Of a stretch of DNA of 64,000 nucleotides, positions 43,001 to 54,160 are shown one piece after another. How positions within the stretch are numbered: position 1 is the first letter of the stretch; every line of letters begins with the position of its first letter. A program made the translations under genes and the position numbers. The notes under the pieces are model-generated. The model was not told the origin of the DNA and ran no database searches. It worked only from the letters and a program-made list of their open reading frames with translations. This stretch comes from Paragordius varius (Eukaryota; Nematomorpha), in contig OZ176060.1 in assembly GCA_964247055.1 (NCBI GenBank), forward strand, positions 992,001-1,056,000, written 5' to 3'.

Positions 43001-44038
43001 TAAAAATTGAAATTGATAATAATAAAAATAATATTATTATTCTCTAAAATAAATACTTTTTTGTTGATAAATTTCTTTTACTTAAAAGCTTTTATATATT
43101 ACAGCGAGAATTTACTACATTACTCAAGTATTTTAAGAACAAAGACTTTTATTCTAATAAAAATTTCAAATAAAAACTCGAAAAAAATAAGTAAAAGAAA
43201 ATAATCTAGAAATTGAAATTGATAATAATAATATAATATTATTCTCTAAATCAAAACACTTTTTTTGTTTATAAATCTTTTTTTACTTAAAAGCTTCTTA
43301 ATATTACAGCGAGTATATACTTAATTACTCAAGTATTTTAATACAGAAACTCGAAAAAAATTGAGTAAAAGGAAACAATCTAATTAAAATTAATAATAAT
43401 AATATAATATTATTCTCTAAAACAAAACACTTTTTTCTTGATATATCTCTTTTAGTTAAAAGCTTAATATTACAGCGAGTATATACTTAATTACTCAAGT
43501 ATTTTAAAAGCAAGGTTGTTTGAATCTAAAATATCCTGTGGCTTCTTTGCTTAAGTAAATTGAAAAATGAAAATTTTAATTAAAAACTCGAAAATAAGTA
43601 AAAGGCATAATCTAATCAAATTTAATTAAAATTGATAATAATAATATTATTCTTTAAAATAAACACTTTTTTCTTAATAAATATCTTTTACTTAAAAGCT
43701 TAACAATATTAAAGCGAGTATCTACTACATTACTCAAGATTTTAAAAGCATGGTTTTTTGAATATTAATTATTCCTGTGGCAACCTTGCTCGAGTTAAAG
43801 CGAGAAATAAAAATTTCAAGTAAAAACTCGAAAATAATAAGTAAAAGGAAACAATATTAAAATTGATAATAAAATAATATAATTCTCTAAAACAAAACGC
43901 TTTTTTTGGATAAATCTCTTTTAGTAAAAGCTTGTTAATATTACAGCGAGTATATACTTAATTACTTAAGATTTTAAAACAAAAAAAAGAAGTTAAAGGA
44001 AAAATCTAGAAATTGAAATTGATAATTATAATAATATA

Positions 44039-44074
<36 letters not shown>

Positions 44075-45153
44075 TAAAAATAATAATAATAATAATGATA
44101 ATAATAATAATAATAAAATCTATGTTTCAGTGAGTATATACTACATTACTCTAGTATTTTAAAAGCAAGGTTTTTTTATCCTAAATATTCACTAAAATAA
44201 AGATTTTTTTAAATAAATCTTTTTTGATAGAAATTTCAAATGAAAAACTCGAAAAAATTGAAAAGGAACCTAGAAATAAAAATTGAAATTCATAAAAATA
44301 ATAATATAAATGTTTGAAATAAACACTTTTTTGTTATTAAATATCTTTAACTTAAAAGCTTTACAATATTACAGCGAGTATATATTATATTACTCAAGTA
44401 TTTTAGAACAAAAACTTTTATTCTAATAGAAATTTCAAAAAAACTCGAAAAAAATAAGTAAATATAATAGAAATTAAAATTGATAATAAAAATAATATTA
44501 TTCTCTGAAACAAAATACTTTTTTCTTAATAAATCTCTTTTAGTAAAAGCTTCTTAATATTACAGCGAGTATTTACTTAATTACGCAAGTATTTTAAGAC
44601 AAAAACTCGAAAAAATTGAGTAAAAGGAAACAATCTTAGAAATTGAAATTCATAATAAATATAATATTATTATTTAAATAAAGACTTTTTTTCTTTATAA
44701 ATCTCTTTTAGTTAAAAGCTTAACAATATTAAAGCGAGTATATACTACATTACTCAAGTATTTTAAGACAAAGATTCGAAATAAAGTAATAAAAGGAAGG
44801 AATCTAATTAAAATTGATAATAATAATAATTATAAAATCAATGTTTTAGTCAGTATATTAATTAAAATATTTTAAAAACAAAGACTTTTATTCTAATAGA
44901 AATTTCAAATTATAATTCTTGAAAAAATTTAGTAAAAGGAAACTATTTAATTTAAATTGCTAATAATATTATTATTCTCTAAATAAATTTTTTTTAATAA
45001 ATTTTCTATTAAAAGCTTCTTAATATTACAGCGATTATATACTTAATTACTCAAGTATTTTAAGAAAAAAAACTTTTAAATAGAAATTCAAATAAAAAAC
45101 TCGAAAAAAATAAGTAAAAGGAAATAATCTAGAAATTGAAATTGTTGATAATA
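40062..45153. repeat. Satellite family B, block 11
   Basis: About twenty-five B units. It has several AAT-coupled deleted units (near 40768, 42150, 44115 and 44830) and the longest (AAT)n tract of the window. The 65-codon plus-strand frame at 43007-43204 runs through a B unit and is not a gene. Confidence 0.87.
44022..44117 (+). repeat. Long interrupted (AAT)n microsatellite
   Basis: About 95 bp of nearly pure AAT/ATA trinucleotide with two TGATAA interruptions and a short AAAAAT break. It is an expansion of the short GATAATAATAAT segment present in most B units. It runs directly into AAATCTATGTTTCAGTGAG. Confidence 0.92.
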
Positions 45154-45155
45154 TA

Positions 45156-46864
45156 CGGTAAAATTTATATTCTACCGAAAAAAACGTAAAAATATAAAAA
45201 CAAATATTTTATCTAAAAGACAACCATACTTTTAAAATTTATATTTTTATAAATATATACCATTTACAGTTCAAATTTACCCTTAAACAATTCAAATTCA
45301 TCCTCAAATAAAATATATGTTTTTTAAGATAAAAAATTACCAATATAAAATATATTTTTATAAATAAAAATTTCTATATACTTGATTTATATACCATTAT
45401 AATTCAAATTCATCTAAAATAAAATATATGTTTTTTTCAAAATATAAAATACCTATATTTTAATATATTTTTAAAAAAATAAAAATGTAACTGAAAAAAT
45501 TTATATACCATTACAATTCAAATTCACCCTTAAATAATTCAAATTTACCCTTGAACAATTTAAATTCACAAAATATATGTTTTTTAAGATAAAAAATTAC
45601 CTATATTTTAATATATTTTAGAAAAATAAAAATTTTGTTTTAAATTAAAAAATTTATACCATTACAATTCAAATTCACCCTTGAACAATTCAAATTAATT
45701 CTTAAACAATTAAAATTTACCCTAAAAAAAGAAATTATGCGTTTTAGAAACAAATATAACTTATTAATTTTATATGAAATATATCTTTATGGCGCATAGT
45801 TTATTATTTTTATTTAAAACAAAATTTTTATTTTTTAAAAATATATTAAAATAAAGGTAATTTTTAATCTTAAACGAAATTTTAAAAATATATATGAATA
45901 TATTAATAATTTTTAATTTCAAACAAAATTTTATTTTTTAAAATATATATTAAATAGTAGGTAATTTTTTATTTTAAACGAAATTTTATGTTTAGAAATA
46001 TATTAAATATAGGTAATTTTAATATACCATTTACAGTTCAAATTCACCCTTGAACAATTCAAATTCTGACCTTAAACAATTAAAATTTACCCTAAAAAGA
46101 AATTTTGTGTTTTAGAAACAAATATAACTTATTAATTTTATATGAAATATATCTGTATGGCGCATAGTTTATTATTTTTATTTAAAATATAAATTTTTAT
46201 TTTTATAAAAATATATTAAAATAAAGGTAATTTTTAATCTTAAACGAAATTTTAAAAATATATATGAATATATTGGTAATTTTTAATTTCAAACAAAATT
46301 TTATTTTTTAAAATATATATTAAATATAGGTAATTTTTAATCTTTTGAAAAAACATATATTTTATTTGAGGGTGAATTTGAATTATTCAAGAGTGAATTT
46401 AAATTGTAATGGTATATAAATCAAGTATTATATAGAAATTTTTATTTTCTAAAATATATTTAAATATAGGTAATTTTTTATCTTTTGAAAAAACATATAT
46501 TTTATTTGAGGATAAATTTGAATGTTTAAGGGTAAATTTGAATTGTAATGGTATATAAATCAAGTATATATAGAAATTTTTATTTTTTAAAAAATATATT
46601 AAAATATAGGTAATTTTTTATCTTTTAAAAAAACATATATTTTATTTGGGGGTGAATTTGAATTGTTCAAGGGTGAATTTGAATTTTCATATATATAACT
46701 CATTGTTAAAAACTACAAAGTATTGTAAGAAATTTTTATTGGTAAATCAATCAATATTTTTTTTAATAAAATGTTTTTATAAAAGAAATAAAAAAAAGTA
46801 TGGTTGTCTTTTGAAAAAAAAAAAATTTTTACATTTTGTCCGTATAAATTCACAGTTTTCACAG
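45156..46864. mobile_element. Element C, copy 9 (1709 bp, rearranged)
   Basis: Starts CGGTAAAATTTATATTC and ends CACAGTTTTCACAG (last base pair altered), TA flanks. It is the longest copy. The stretch 45270-45715 holds subunits in the reverse orientation (ACCATTACAATTCAAATTC, CCTTAAACAATTC). After that the core ATTAATTTTATATGAAATAT occurs twice, at about 45760 and 46130, each preceded by CACCCTTGAACAATTC. An internal inversion plus a duplication of about 360 bp would explain this. Confidence 0.72.
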
Positions 46865-46866
46865 TA

Positions 46867-47472
46867 TTTGTTTTAAAACAAAACACTTTTTTTTTCTTGA
46901 TAAATCTCTATAGGATAGAAATTTCAAATTATAAAACTCGAAAAAAATAAGTAAAAGGAAATAATCTAGAAATTGAAATTATTATTAAAAATAATATTAT
47001 TTATTCTCTGAAATAAAAACTTTTTTTAATAAATCTCTTTAGATAGAAATTTTAAATCAAAAACTCGAAAAAATAAGTAAAAGGAAACATCTAATTAAAA
47101 TTGATAATTATAAAATAATATTATTCTTTAAATAAACTTTTATCTTAATAAGTTTCTTTTACTTAAAAGCTTCTGTATATTACAGCGAGTATAAACTTAA
47201 TCAAATATTTTAAAAACAACTTTTATTCTAATAGAAATTTCGAATTATAAAACTCGAAAAAATTGAGTAAAAGGATATAATCTAGAAATTTAATTTGATA
47301 ATAAATATAATATTATTCTCTAAATCAAAACACTTTTTTTCTTAATAAATATCTTTAACTTAAAAGCTTAATAATAAAGCGAGTATATACTTAATTATTC
47401 CTGTATTTCAAGTAAAAACTCGAAAAAAAGTAAAAGGAAATAATCTAGATATCGAAATTGTTGATAATACTA
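46867..47472. repeat. Satellite family B, block 12
   Basis: About three to four B units between two C elements. It begins with two core-less units (CTCTATAGGATAG, then CTCTTTAGATAG). One later unit has lost most of the segment after the core, reading AAAGCGAGTATATACTTAAT then TATTCCTGTATTTCAAG. Confidence 0.84.
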
Positions 47473-47474
47473 TA

Positions 47475-48432
47475 CAGTAAAAATTTAAATTCTACAGAAA
47501 AAAAACGTAAAAATATAAAAACAAATATATTTTTATCTAAAAGACAACCATACTTTAAAAATTTATATTTTTATATATATATATACCATTTACAGTTATT
47601 GACCCTTGAACAATTCAAATTTACCCTAAAAAGAAATTAAAAATTAACCCTAAAAAGAAATTATGTGTTTTAGAAACAAATATACTTATTAATTTTATAT
47701 GAAATATATCTGTATGGCGCATAGTTTATTATTTTTATTTAATCCAAAATTTTTATTTAATACAAATTTTTATTTTATAAAAATATATTAAAATATAGGT
47801 AATTTTTTATCTTTTGAAAAAACATATATTTTATTTGAGGGTGAATTTGAATTGTTTAAGGGTGAATTTGAATTGTAATGGTATATAAATCAAGTATATA
47901 GAAATTTTTATTTTTTATAAAAATTTATTAAATATAGGTAATTTTTTATCTTAAAAAACATATGTTTTATTTGAGGGTGAATTTGAATTGTTTAAGGGTA
48001 AATTTTCAGTTATATTTTTATTTTTTAAAAATATATTAAAATATAGGTAATTTTTTATCTTTTGAAAAAAAATATATTTTATTTGAGGGTGAATTTGAAT
48101 TTTTCAAGGGTAAATTTGAATTGTAATGGTATATAAATCAAGTATTATATAGAAATTTTTATCTATAAAAATATATATTAAAATTTAGGTAATTTTTTAT
48201 CTTAAAAAACATAAATTTTATTTGAGGGTGAATTTGAATTGTTCAAGGGTGAATTTGAATTGTAATGGTATATAAATCAATTATATAGAAATTTTTATTG
48301 GTAAATCAATCAAATATGATTTTTACCTTTGTAATTTAATGTTTTTTATAAAAGAAATAAAAAAAGTATGGTTGTCTTTTGAAAAAAAATATATTTTTAC
48401 ATTTTGTCCGTATAAATTCACAGTTTTCACTG
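47475..48432. mobile_element. Element C, copy 10 (958 bp)
   Basis: Starts CAGTAAAAATTTAAATTC and ends CACAGTTTTCACTG, TA flanks. The core is in the GGCGCATAG form, followed by about four subunits. The short open frames here (60 codons at 47458-47640 plus, 64 codons at 48336-48530 minus) start in the flank or cross a terminal repeat and do not recur as conserved frames in other copies. Confidence 0.77.
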
Positions 48433-48434
48433 TA

Positions 48435-50500
48435 TTTGTTTTCTAAAACAAAACACTTTTTTTCTTGATAAATCTCTAAAGATAGAAATTTCAAATTATA
48501 ATTCTTGAAAAAATAAGTAAAAGGAAACAATCTAATTAAAATTTATAATAATCTAATTGAAATTGTTATTAAACACTTTGTTTCTTAATAAATTGCTTTT
48601 ACTTAAAAGCTTATCAATATTAAAGCGAGTATATACTACATTACTCAAACATTTTAAGACAAAAATTCGAAAAAAAGTAGTAAAAGGAAAGAATCTAATT
48701 AAAATTGATAATAATAATAATAATAATAATAATAAAATCTATGTTTCAGCGAGATACTTAATTACTTTTAAAACAAAAAGAAAAAGGTTTTTTAATCTAA
48801 AATATTCCTGTGGCTTCCTTGTTCGAGTTAGAACGAAAAATAAAAATTTCAAGTAAAAAACTCCAGAAAAAAAAGTAAAAGGAAACAATTTAGAAATAAA
48901 AATTGATAATAAATATAATAATAATATTAATGTCTGAAATATACATTTATCTTAATACGCTTTTTCTTAAAAGCTTTACAATATTAAATCGAGTATATAC
49001 TACTTTACTCAAGTTTTTTTTAAAAAAAGATTTGAAAAAATTAGTAAAAGGAATAATCTAATTTAAATTCATAATAATATTATTATTTGTTCTCTAAAAC
49101 AAAACACCTTTTTTCTTAAAAAACTCTTTTAGTTAAAAGCTTTTTAATATTAAAGCGAGTATATACTTAATTACTCAAGTATTTTAAAAACAAAGATTTT
49201 TATTCTAATAAAAATTTAAAGTAAAAACTCGAAAAAATAAAAAGGAAATAATCTTATTAAAATTGAAAATAAAAAATATTATTCTCTAAAATAAAGTTTT
49301 CTTGATAAAGCTTTTTAATATTACACTGAGTATATACTACATTACTCAAGTATTTTAAGAGAAAAAATTCGAAAAAATTGAATAAAAGGAAACAATCTAA
49401 ATCAAAATTTATAAAAATAATTTTATTCTCTAAAATAAACACTTTTTTTCTTTATAAATTTTTTTTTACTTAAAAGCTATCAATAGTAAAGCGAGTATAT
49501 ACTAAATTACTCAAGTTTTTTTTAAAAAAAATAGGTTTTTTAGATCTAAAATATATATTTAACTTTCTTTGCTTGAGTTAGAGCTAGAAATAGTAATTTC
49601 AAGTAAAAACTCGAAAATAATAAGTAAAAGGAAATAATCTAGAAATTGAAATTGTTAAAAACACTTTTTTTTAATAAATCTCCTAAGATAGAAATTTCAA
49701 ATGAAAACTCGAAAAAAATAAGTAAAAGGAAACAATCTAATTAAAATTTATAATAATCTTATTGATTGTTAATAACCACTTTTTTTCTTGATAAATCTCT
49801 TTTACTAAAGCTTCTAAATATTAAAGCGAGTATATACTTTACTCAAGATTTTAAAAGAAAGACTTTTATTCTAATAAAAATTTTAAATGAAAAACTTTTA
49901 AAATTAAAAGTAAAAGGAAATAATCTAGAAGATATTGAAATTGATAATAAAAATAATATAATTCTCTAAAATAAAAACTTTTTTTCTTGATAAATCTCTT
50001 TTACTTAAAAGCTTCTTAATATTACAGCGAGTATATACTAGATTACTCAAGTATTTTAAAAGTAAGGTTTTTTGAATCCCAAATATTCATATAATTTTCT
50101 TGTTCGAGTGAGGGCGAAAAATAAAAATTTCAAAAAAACTCGAAAAAAATAAGTAAAAGGAAACAATCTTGAAATTGATAATATTATATTATAATTCTCT
50201 AAAATAAAACACATTTTTTCTTGATAAATCTTTTTTTGCAAAAGCTTATTAATATTACAGCGAGTATCTACTTAATTACTCAAGTATTTTAAAAACATTT
50301 TGTTCTAATAGAAATTCAAATTAAAAACTTGAAAAAATAAGTAAATATAATTAAAATATATAAATAATAATATTTGTTCTCTGAAACAACACACTTTTTT
50401 ATTTTTTCACTCTATTTCTCTCAAAATTTTATCAATATTAAAGCGAGCATTTACTATATTACTCAAATTTTTAAAAAAATGATAGGTTTTCTAATATAAA
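48435..50500. repeat. Satellite family B, block 13 (last)
   Basis: About ten B units. It includes an AAT-coupled deleted unit at 48708-48756 and two long-type units with CTTGTTCGAG (near 48818 and 50100). Toward the right edge the units degrade: the last core reads AAAGCGAGCATTTACTATAT near 50440. B sequence is lost at about 50500. Confidence 0.85.
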
Positions 50501-50504
50501 AACC

Positions 50505-51540
50505 ATTCAAATTTACCCTTGAACAATTAAATTTTACCCTTAAACAATTTAAATTTATCCTTGAACAATTCAAATTTACTCTTGAATATTTCTAATTTAT
50601 TCTTGAACAAAAAAATTAACAAAAATTTAAATTCATCCTTGAACAATTTAACCCTCGAATACTTTAACACCCTTGAACAATTCAAATTCACCCTTAAACA
50701 ATTCAATTTCTTGAATATTCTCTTGAACAAAAAAATTACCGAAAATTCAAATTCACCTTTAATTTAAATTCATCCTTAATCAATTTTTAATTCACCCTTG
50801 AATAATTCATACTCTTGAATATTTCTAATTTATTCTTGAACAAAAAAATTACTGAAAATTTAAATTCGTCGAAAAATAATTCAAATTCACCCCCTCAAAC
50901 AATTTAAATCACCTTAAATAAATTATTATATGTTTTTTATGATTTAAAAATTACTTTTATTTTATAGTATATATTTCAAAAAGTAAATTTCTGTTTTAAA
51001 TTAAAATAATACTGACAAAATAATAAACTCTGCGCCGCCATAAATATATATTTTATATAAATATTGAGTTATAGTAATTGTCGGAAAAGCTTACTATTTT
51101 TTCAAGGGTGAATTTAGTTTGTTTATCCGGGTTAATTTGAATATTTTGAATTTTATTTGTTCGATAAGGTTGCATTTCAAGGATGAATTAAATTTTAATA
51201 AAATAAATTTCTATTCGTAGTAGAATTTAAAATTTTCTAGAGGTCAATCATATTGTTTTTTAAGTTTGAATAGTTCAACAGTAAATTTGAATTGTACAAG
51301 GAGGTGAATTTGAATCGTTAAGGGTGAATTTGAATTGTTTAAAGGTGAACTTAATTTATCAAGGGTAAATTTGAATTCAAGTTTGAGTTTTAATAGTTTG
51401 AGGGTGAATTTGAAATGTTTTTTAATGTGAATTTGAAATGTTTGAGGGTGAATTTAAATCGTTTGAGAATGGTGAGTTTAAATTAGTTTAGGGTGCTTTT
51501 AAATTGTTCAAGGAGGTTAATAAAATTGTAAATGGTATGT
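50505..51540 (-). mobile_element. Diverged, inverted C-like block closing the satellite field
   Basis: The left half (50510-50925) is dense in CACCCTTGAACAATTCAAAT-type repeats. The middle (about 50990-51075) has AATAATAAACTCTGCGCC next to CATAAATATATATTTTATAT, the C core reversed. The right half (51100-51515) is dense in GGGTGAATTTGAATTGTTCA-type repeats. The whole is thus a large imperfect palindrome. No CAGT termini were found. It is clearly older or faster-evolving than the ten complete copies. Two antiparallel short open frames near 50527-50767 are products of the repeats. Confidence 0.6.
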
Positions 51541-52619
51541 TTAAAAGTTATAAATTTATACATTTCCTTATATTTTTATTTATATTTTATAAAAAAATAA
51601 TTTTTTTGGCATTTTTAAAATTAAAACAGCAAAAATTGTCTTGTTTGGAAACGTAGTGTGTTTTTTTCAACCGCGTGTATAGTTTTTGGTTCCGGTTAAC
51701 TGAAAAATCTTTCAAATCAACCTTAAAAAAAGCTTCAAACAAGTATTTTTCTATATTTTAATATTTTTTAGATTTATAGAATATTCTGAGTATAGTTAAA
51801 TAAATTTGGACGATTTTAAGCAAACTAGAAACATAAAACACTTTTGAGCAGGTATTTTTTTTAAATTTTAATAGTTTTAGTATTTGCAGTTTTTGAAAAG
51901 TTTTCAACGATCAGATCAAATCACAAGCTTTTAAAAAAACTTTAAAGGTATGTTTTATAAAAATTATTTTTTGAAATTCCATAATTTTAATTAAATCAAG
52001 CAATATTTTCTTAAAACACTTTGGAAACAAAAGAGTTTAAAAAGCTTTAAAAGATCTTATAGTTCTTTAGAAAACTTTCACACAATTTTAATTTTTAAAA
52101 ATAACTTTTGAATTTAAAGAATTATATTTTTTGAGTTTAACTCCTGAAAAAATTTTAAACTTTGAACGATTTGGTATGAATAATTTGAATTGTATAAACC
52201 ATTATTAAAAAATAATATTAATATTTTTATTTTAATTTTATCAAAATTTATTAAATAAGTTTGAATTATTTTAATATATTGTTAAAATAATATTTTTGTG
52301 TTTTAATAAGAAAAGTTTTCAAAATTACTTAAAAATATATCAAAAATTTTTTAAATAATATAACATTTGTTGATTTTTTTTATTTATTATAACATATATT
52401 ATTAATGGCGCTTTTTAGAATAAATTTAAGTTTTTTATCATTTTAATAAAAAACGACATTTTAAAATAAAATTTTATAATTAGTTTTTCAAGTTTTGTAA
52501 TATTTTAGCTTATTACTTATTTATGTATGCATATATATATAATTGATTTTTAAATTTTTTTCCTTATATTTAAGGATTTTTAAAATAAATTTATTACTCA
52601 GAAGATTTATAATTATTTT
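51541..52619. other. AT-rich upstream region of eIF5A, possible promoter/first exon
   Basis: Non-satellite AT-rich sequence between the C-like block and the CAGACGA repeats. The only stretch with noticeably higher GC is about 51640-51725 (GGAAACGTAGTGTG, CCGCGTGTATAG, GGTTCCGGTTAACTG). The coding start of eIF5A lies in an exon that begins at a splice acceptor, so a non-coding first exon and promoter must lie upstream, or a spliced leader is added in trans. A weak candidate donor is TTTTGAGCAG followed by GTATTT at about 51851. This placement is a guess; nothing else is visible. Confidence 0.25.
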
Positions 52620-53145
52620 TAAATTATTTTAGCAGCCGATTTTGAAATGAAAATCAATATATATATTTATATATATATTTGATCAGACGATTATATAAAT
52701 TTAAAATAGCAGACGAACATTTAGAATCATAATTAAAAAGCCGAACATTTTAAACCATTAATTATAAATTTTATTAAGTTTTCAAATTTATATCTAATTT
52801 TTTTTAACAATATATAATAAATAGCAGACGAACATTTTAACTATAAATTTTATCAGATTTTTATATAATAAATAATTTATTACATAATTTTTTTAAACAT
52901 TTTTAATTTTTTTAGCCAAAAAAATAAAAATAACCGACTAGAATTAAAAATAAAGTAGCAAACGAACATTTTCAATCATAAATAATATAGCCGAACATTT
53001 TAAACCATTAATTATAAATTTTATCAAGTTTTAAAATTTATATCCAAAAATTTTTTTAACAATATATAAATTCTTAAATAGCAGACGAACATTTTTACTA
53101 TAAATTTTATCAGATTTTTATCTATAAAAATATTTTATTATTTTA
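52620..53145 (+). repeat. CAGACGA repeats and a 250-bp tandem duplication upstream of eIF5A
   Basis: AGCAGACGAACATTTTAAAC-type motifs occur at about 52684, 52710, 52825, 52959 (as CAAACGA) and 53082, with related AGCCGAACATTTTAAACC at 52739 and 52989. The stretch around 52700-52870 recurs about 249-250 bp later (52950-53120). The motif resembles the first codons of eIF5A (GGCAGACGAAGATTTTGAAC), differing mainly by G-to-C and G-to-A changes. The acceptor-like TTTTTTTAGCC at about 52905 and TTTTAGCAGCCGATTTTGAA near 52627 look like still older copies of the start-exon segment. Confidence 0.7.
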
Positions 53146-53150
53146 TTTTT

Positions 53151-53190
53151 AGCAAAAAACTAAAAAAAATGGCTGATGAAGATTTTGAAC
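53151..53190 (+). pseudogene. Decayed eIF5A start-exon copy U1
   Basis: Acceptor-like TTTTATTTTTAG is followed by CAAAAAACTAAAAAAA and ATGGCTGATGAAGATTTTGAA (ATG at 53169), encoding MADEDFE exactly as in the real exon. Similarity stops right after the GAACA that follows, where a CAGACGA motif begins. Read on, the frame continues for about 17 non-homologous codons to a stop, so it cannot make eIF5A without another splice. Confidence 0.8.
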
Positions 53191-53270
53191 AAGCAGACGA
53201 ACATTTTAAATATTTTTTATATTTCCAACATTTTATAATTTTTTAAACTTTTTAATTTCTTTTTTATTTT

Positions 53271-53315
53271 TAGCAGAAAAACTCAAAAATAATGGCTGAT
53301 GAAGATTTTGAACTA
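53271..53315 (+). pseudogene. Decayed eIF5A start-exon copy U2
   Basis: TTTTTTATTTTTAG is followed by CAGAAAAACTCAAAAATA and an ATG at 53292 encoding MADEDFE. Homology ends at GAAC; the frame continues as LFQIS and soon stops. Confidence 0.8.
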
Positions 53316-53456
53316 TTTCAAATATCTCTAATTTTTTTTTATTACTAAATTTATTTTATTTCATATATATATGTTATCATATTTTTATATTTATAAATTT
53401 TTTTAACAATTTTAATTTTTTATTACTAAATATAATTTTTTTCTTTATTTATTTTT

Positions 53457-53500
53457 AGCAAAGAAAACTAAAAAAAATGGCAGACGAAGATTTTGAATTA
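53457..53500 (+). pseudogene. Decayed eIF5A start-exon copy U3
   Basis: TTATTTATTTTTAG precedes CAAAGAAAACTAAAAAAA and an ATG at 53477 encoding MADEDFE with the same GCAGACGAAGATTTTGAA spelling as the real exon. Two CAGACGA motifs follow at 53510 and 53541. Confidence 0.8.
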
Positions 53501-53710
53501 TTAAAAAAGCAGACGAACATATATATCATAAATTTTATAGCAGACGAACATTTTAAACGATAAATTTTAAGTTTTAACAAATGTTTATATAATTTTTTCA
53601 ATTTCTTTTTCAATTCTTTATTTATATTAAATATATATATTCTTTTATTTTTTCCATTTCTAACATTTTATAATTTTTTAAACTTTTTTAATTTTTTATT
53701 TTCTATTTTT

Positions 53711-53745
53711 AGCAGACCAATAAAAAATGGCCGACTTGAAAAAAA
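53711..53745 (+). pseudogene. Decayed eIF5A start-exon copy U4
   Basis: CTATTTTTAG precedes CAGACCAATAAAAA and an ATG at 53727. The spacer is the one most like the real exon (CAGACTAACAATAAAAA). The coding part has lost codons and reads MADLKKN then stop. Confidence 0.72.
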
Positions 53746-53900
53746 ATTAAAATAGACGACATTTGATTTTAATTTTATCAAATTTAAATATCTTTCAAAA
53801 AAAATTTAAATTATATTCGTATATTTTTTTAAACATTTATAATTTTTTTTTAATTATCTAATATTTTTTTAAAACTTTAAATTTTTTTTATTATTTTTTA

Positions 53901-53938
53901 CAGCAAAAAAAATGGCTGACGAAGATTTTGAACTATAA
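53901..53938 (+). pseudogene. Decayed eIF5A start-exon copy U5
   Basis: TTATTTTTTACAG precedes CAAAAAAA and an ATG at 53912 encoding MADEDFEL then a stop. This is the copy closest to the real start exon, 249 bp upstream of it. Confidence 0.8.
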
Positions 53939-54160
53939 ATTTTAAACTTTATCAAATTTTATCATATATTATTACTTTTTTTAACATTTTAAATCCTTAT
54001 TTTTACTAAACTTAAATTTTTTAAACATCTTTAATTTTATAAATATTCATATTTTCTTATTATCTAATTTTATAAAATTTAAAAATATATATACTCTTTA
54101 TTTTTTAGACATTTATATTTTCTTTTTTTTAATATATTTTTAGCAGACTAACAATAAAAA

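Noticed and set aside
46646-46876. Open frame of 76 codons beginning MGVNLNCSRVNLN
   Set aside because: It is the C-element subunit motif (GGGTGAATTTGAATTG) and the right terminal repeat read in one frame; the frame is not kept in other C copies.
3421-50500. CRISPR-like array of regular repeats
   Set aside because: Units are about 200 bp, mutually similar along their whole length and diverged, with no identical short repeats separated by unique spacers. The eIF5A gene shows the genome is animal.
1-50500. Mitochondrial or other organellar DNA, suggested by very high AT content
   Set aside because: No mitochondrial protein, rRNA or tRNA genes are present, and the contig continues into a spliced nuclear gene.
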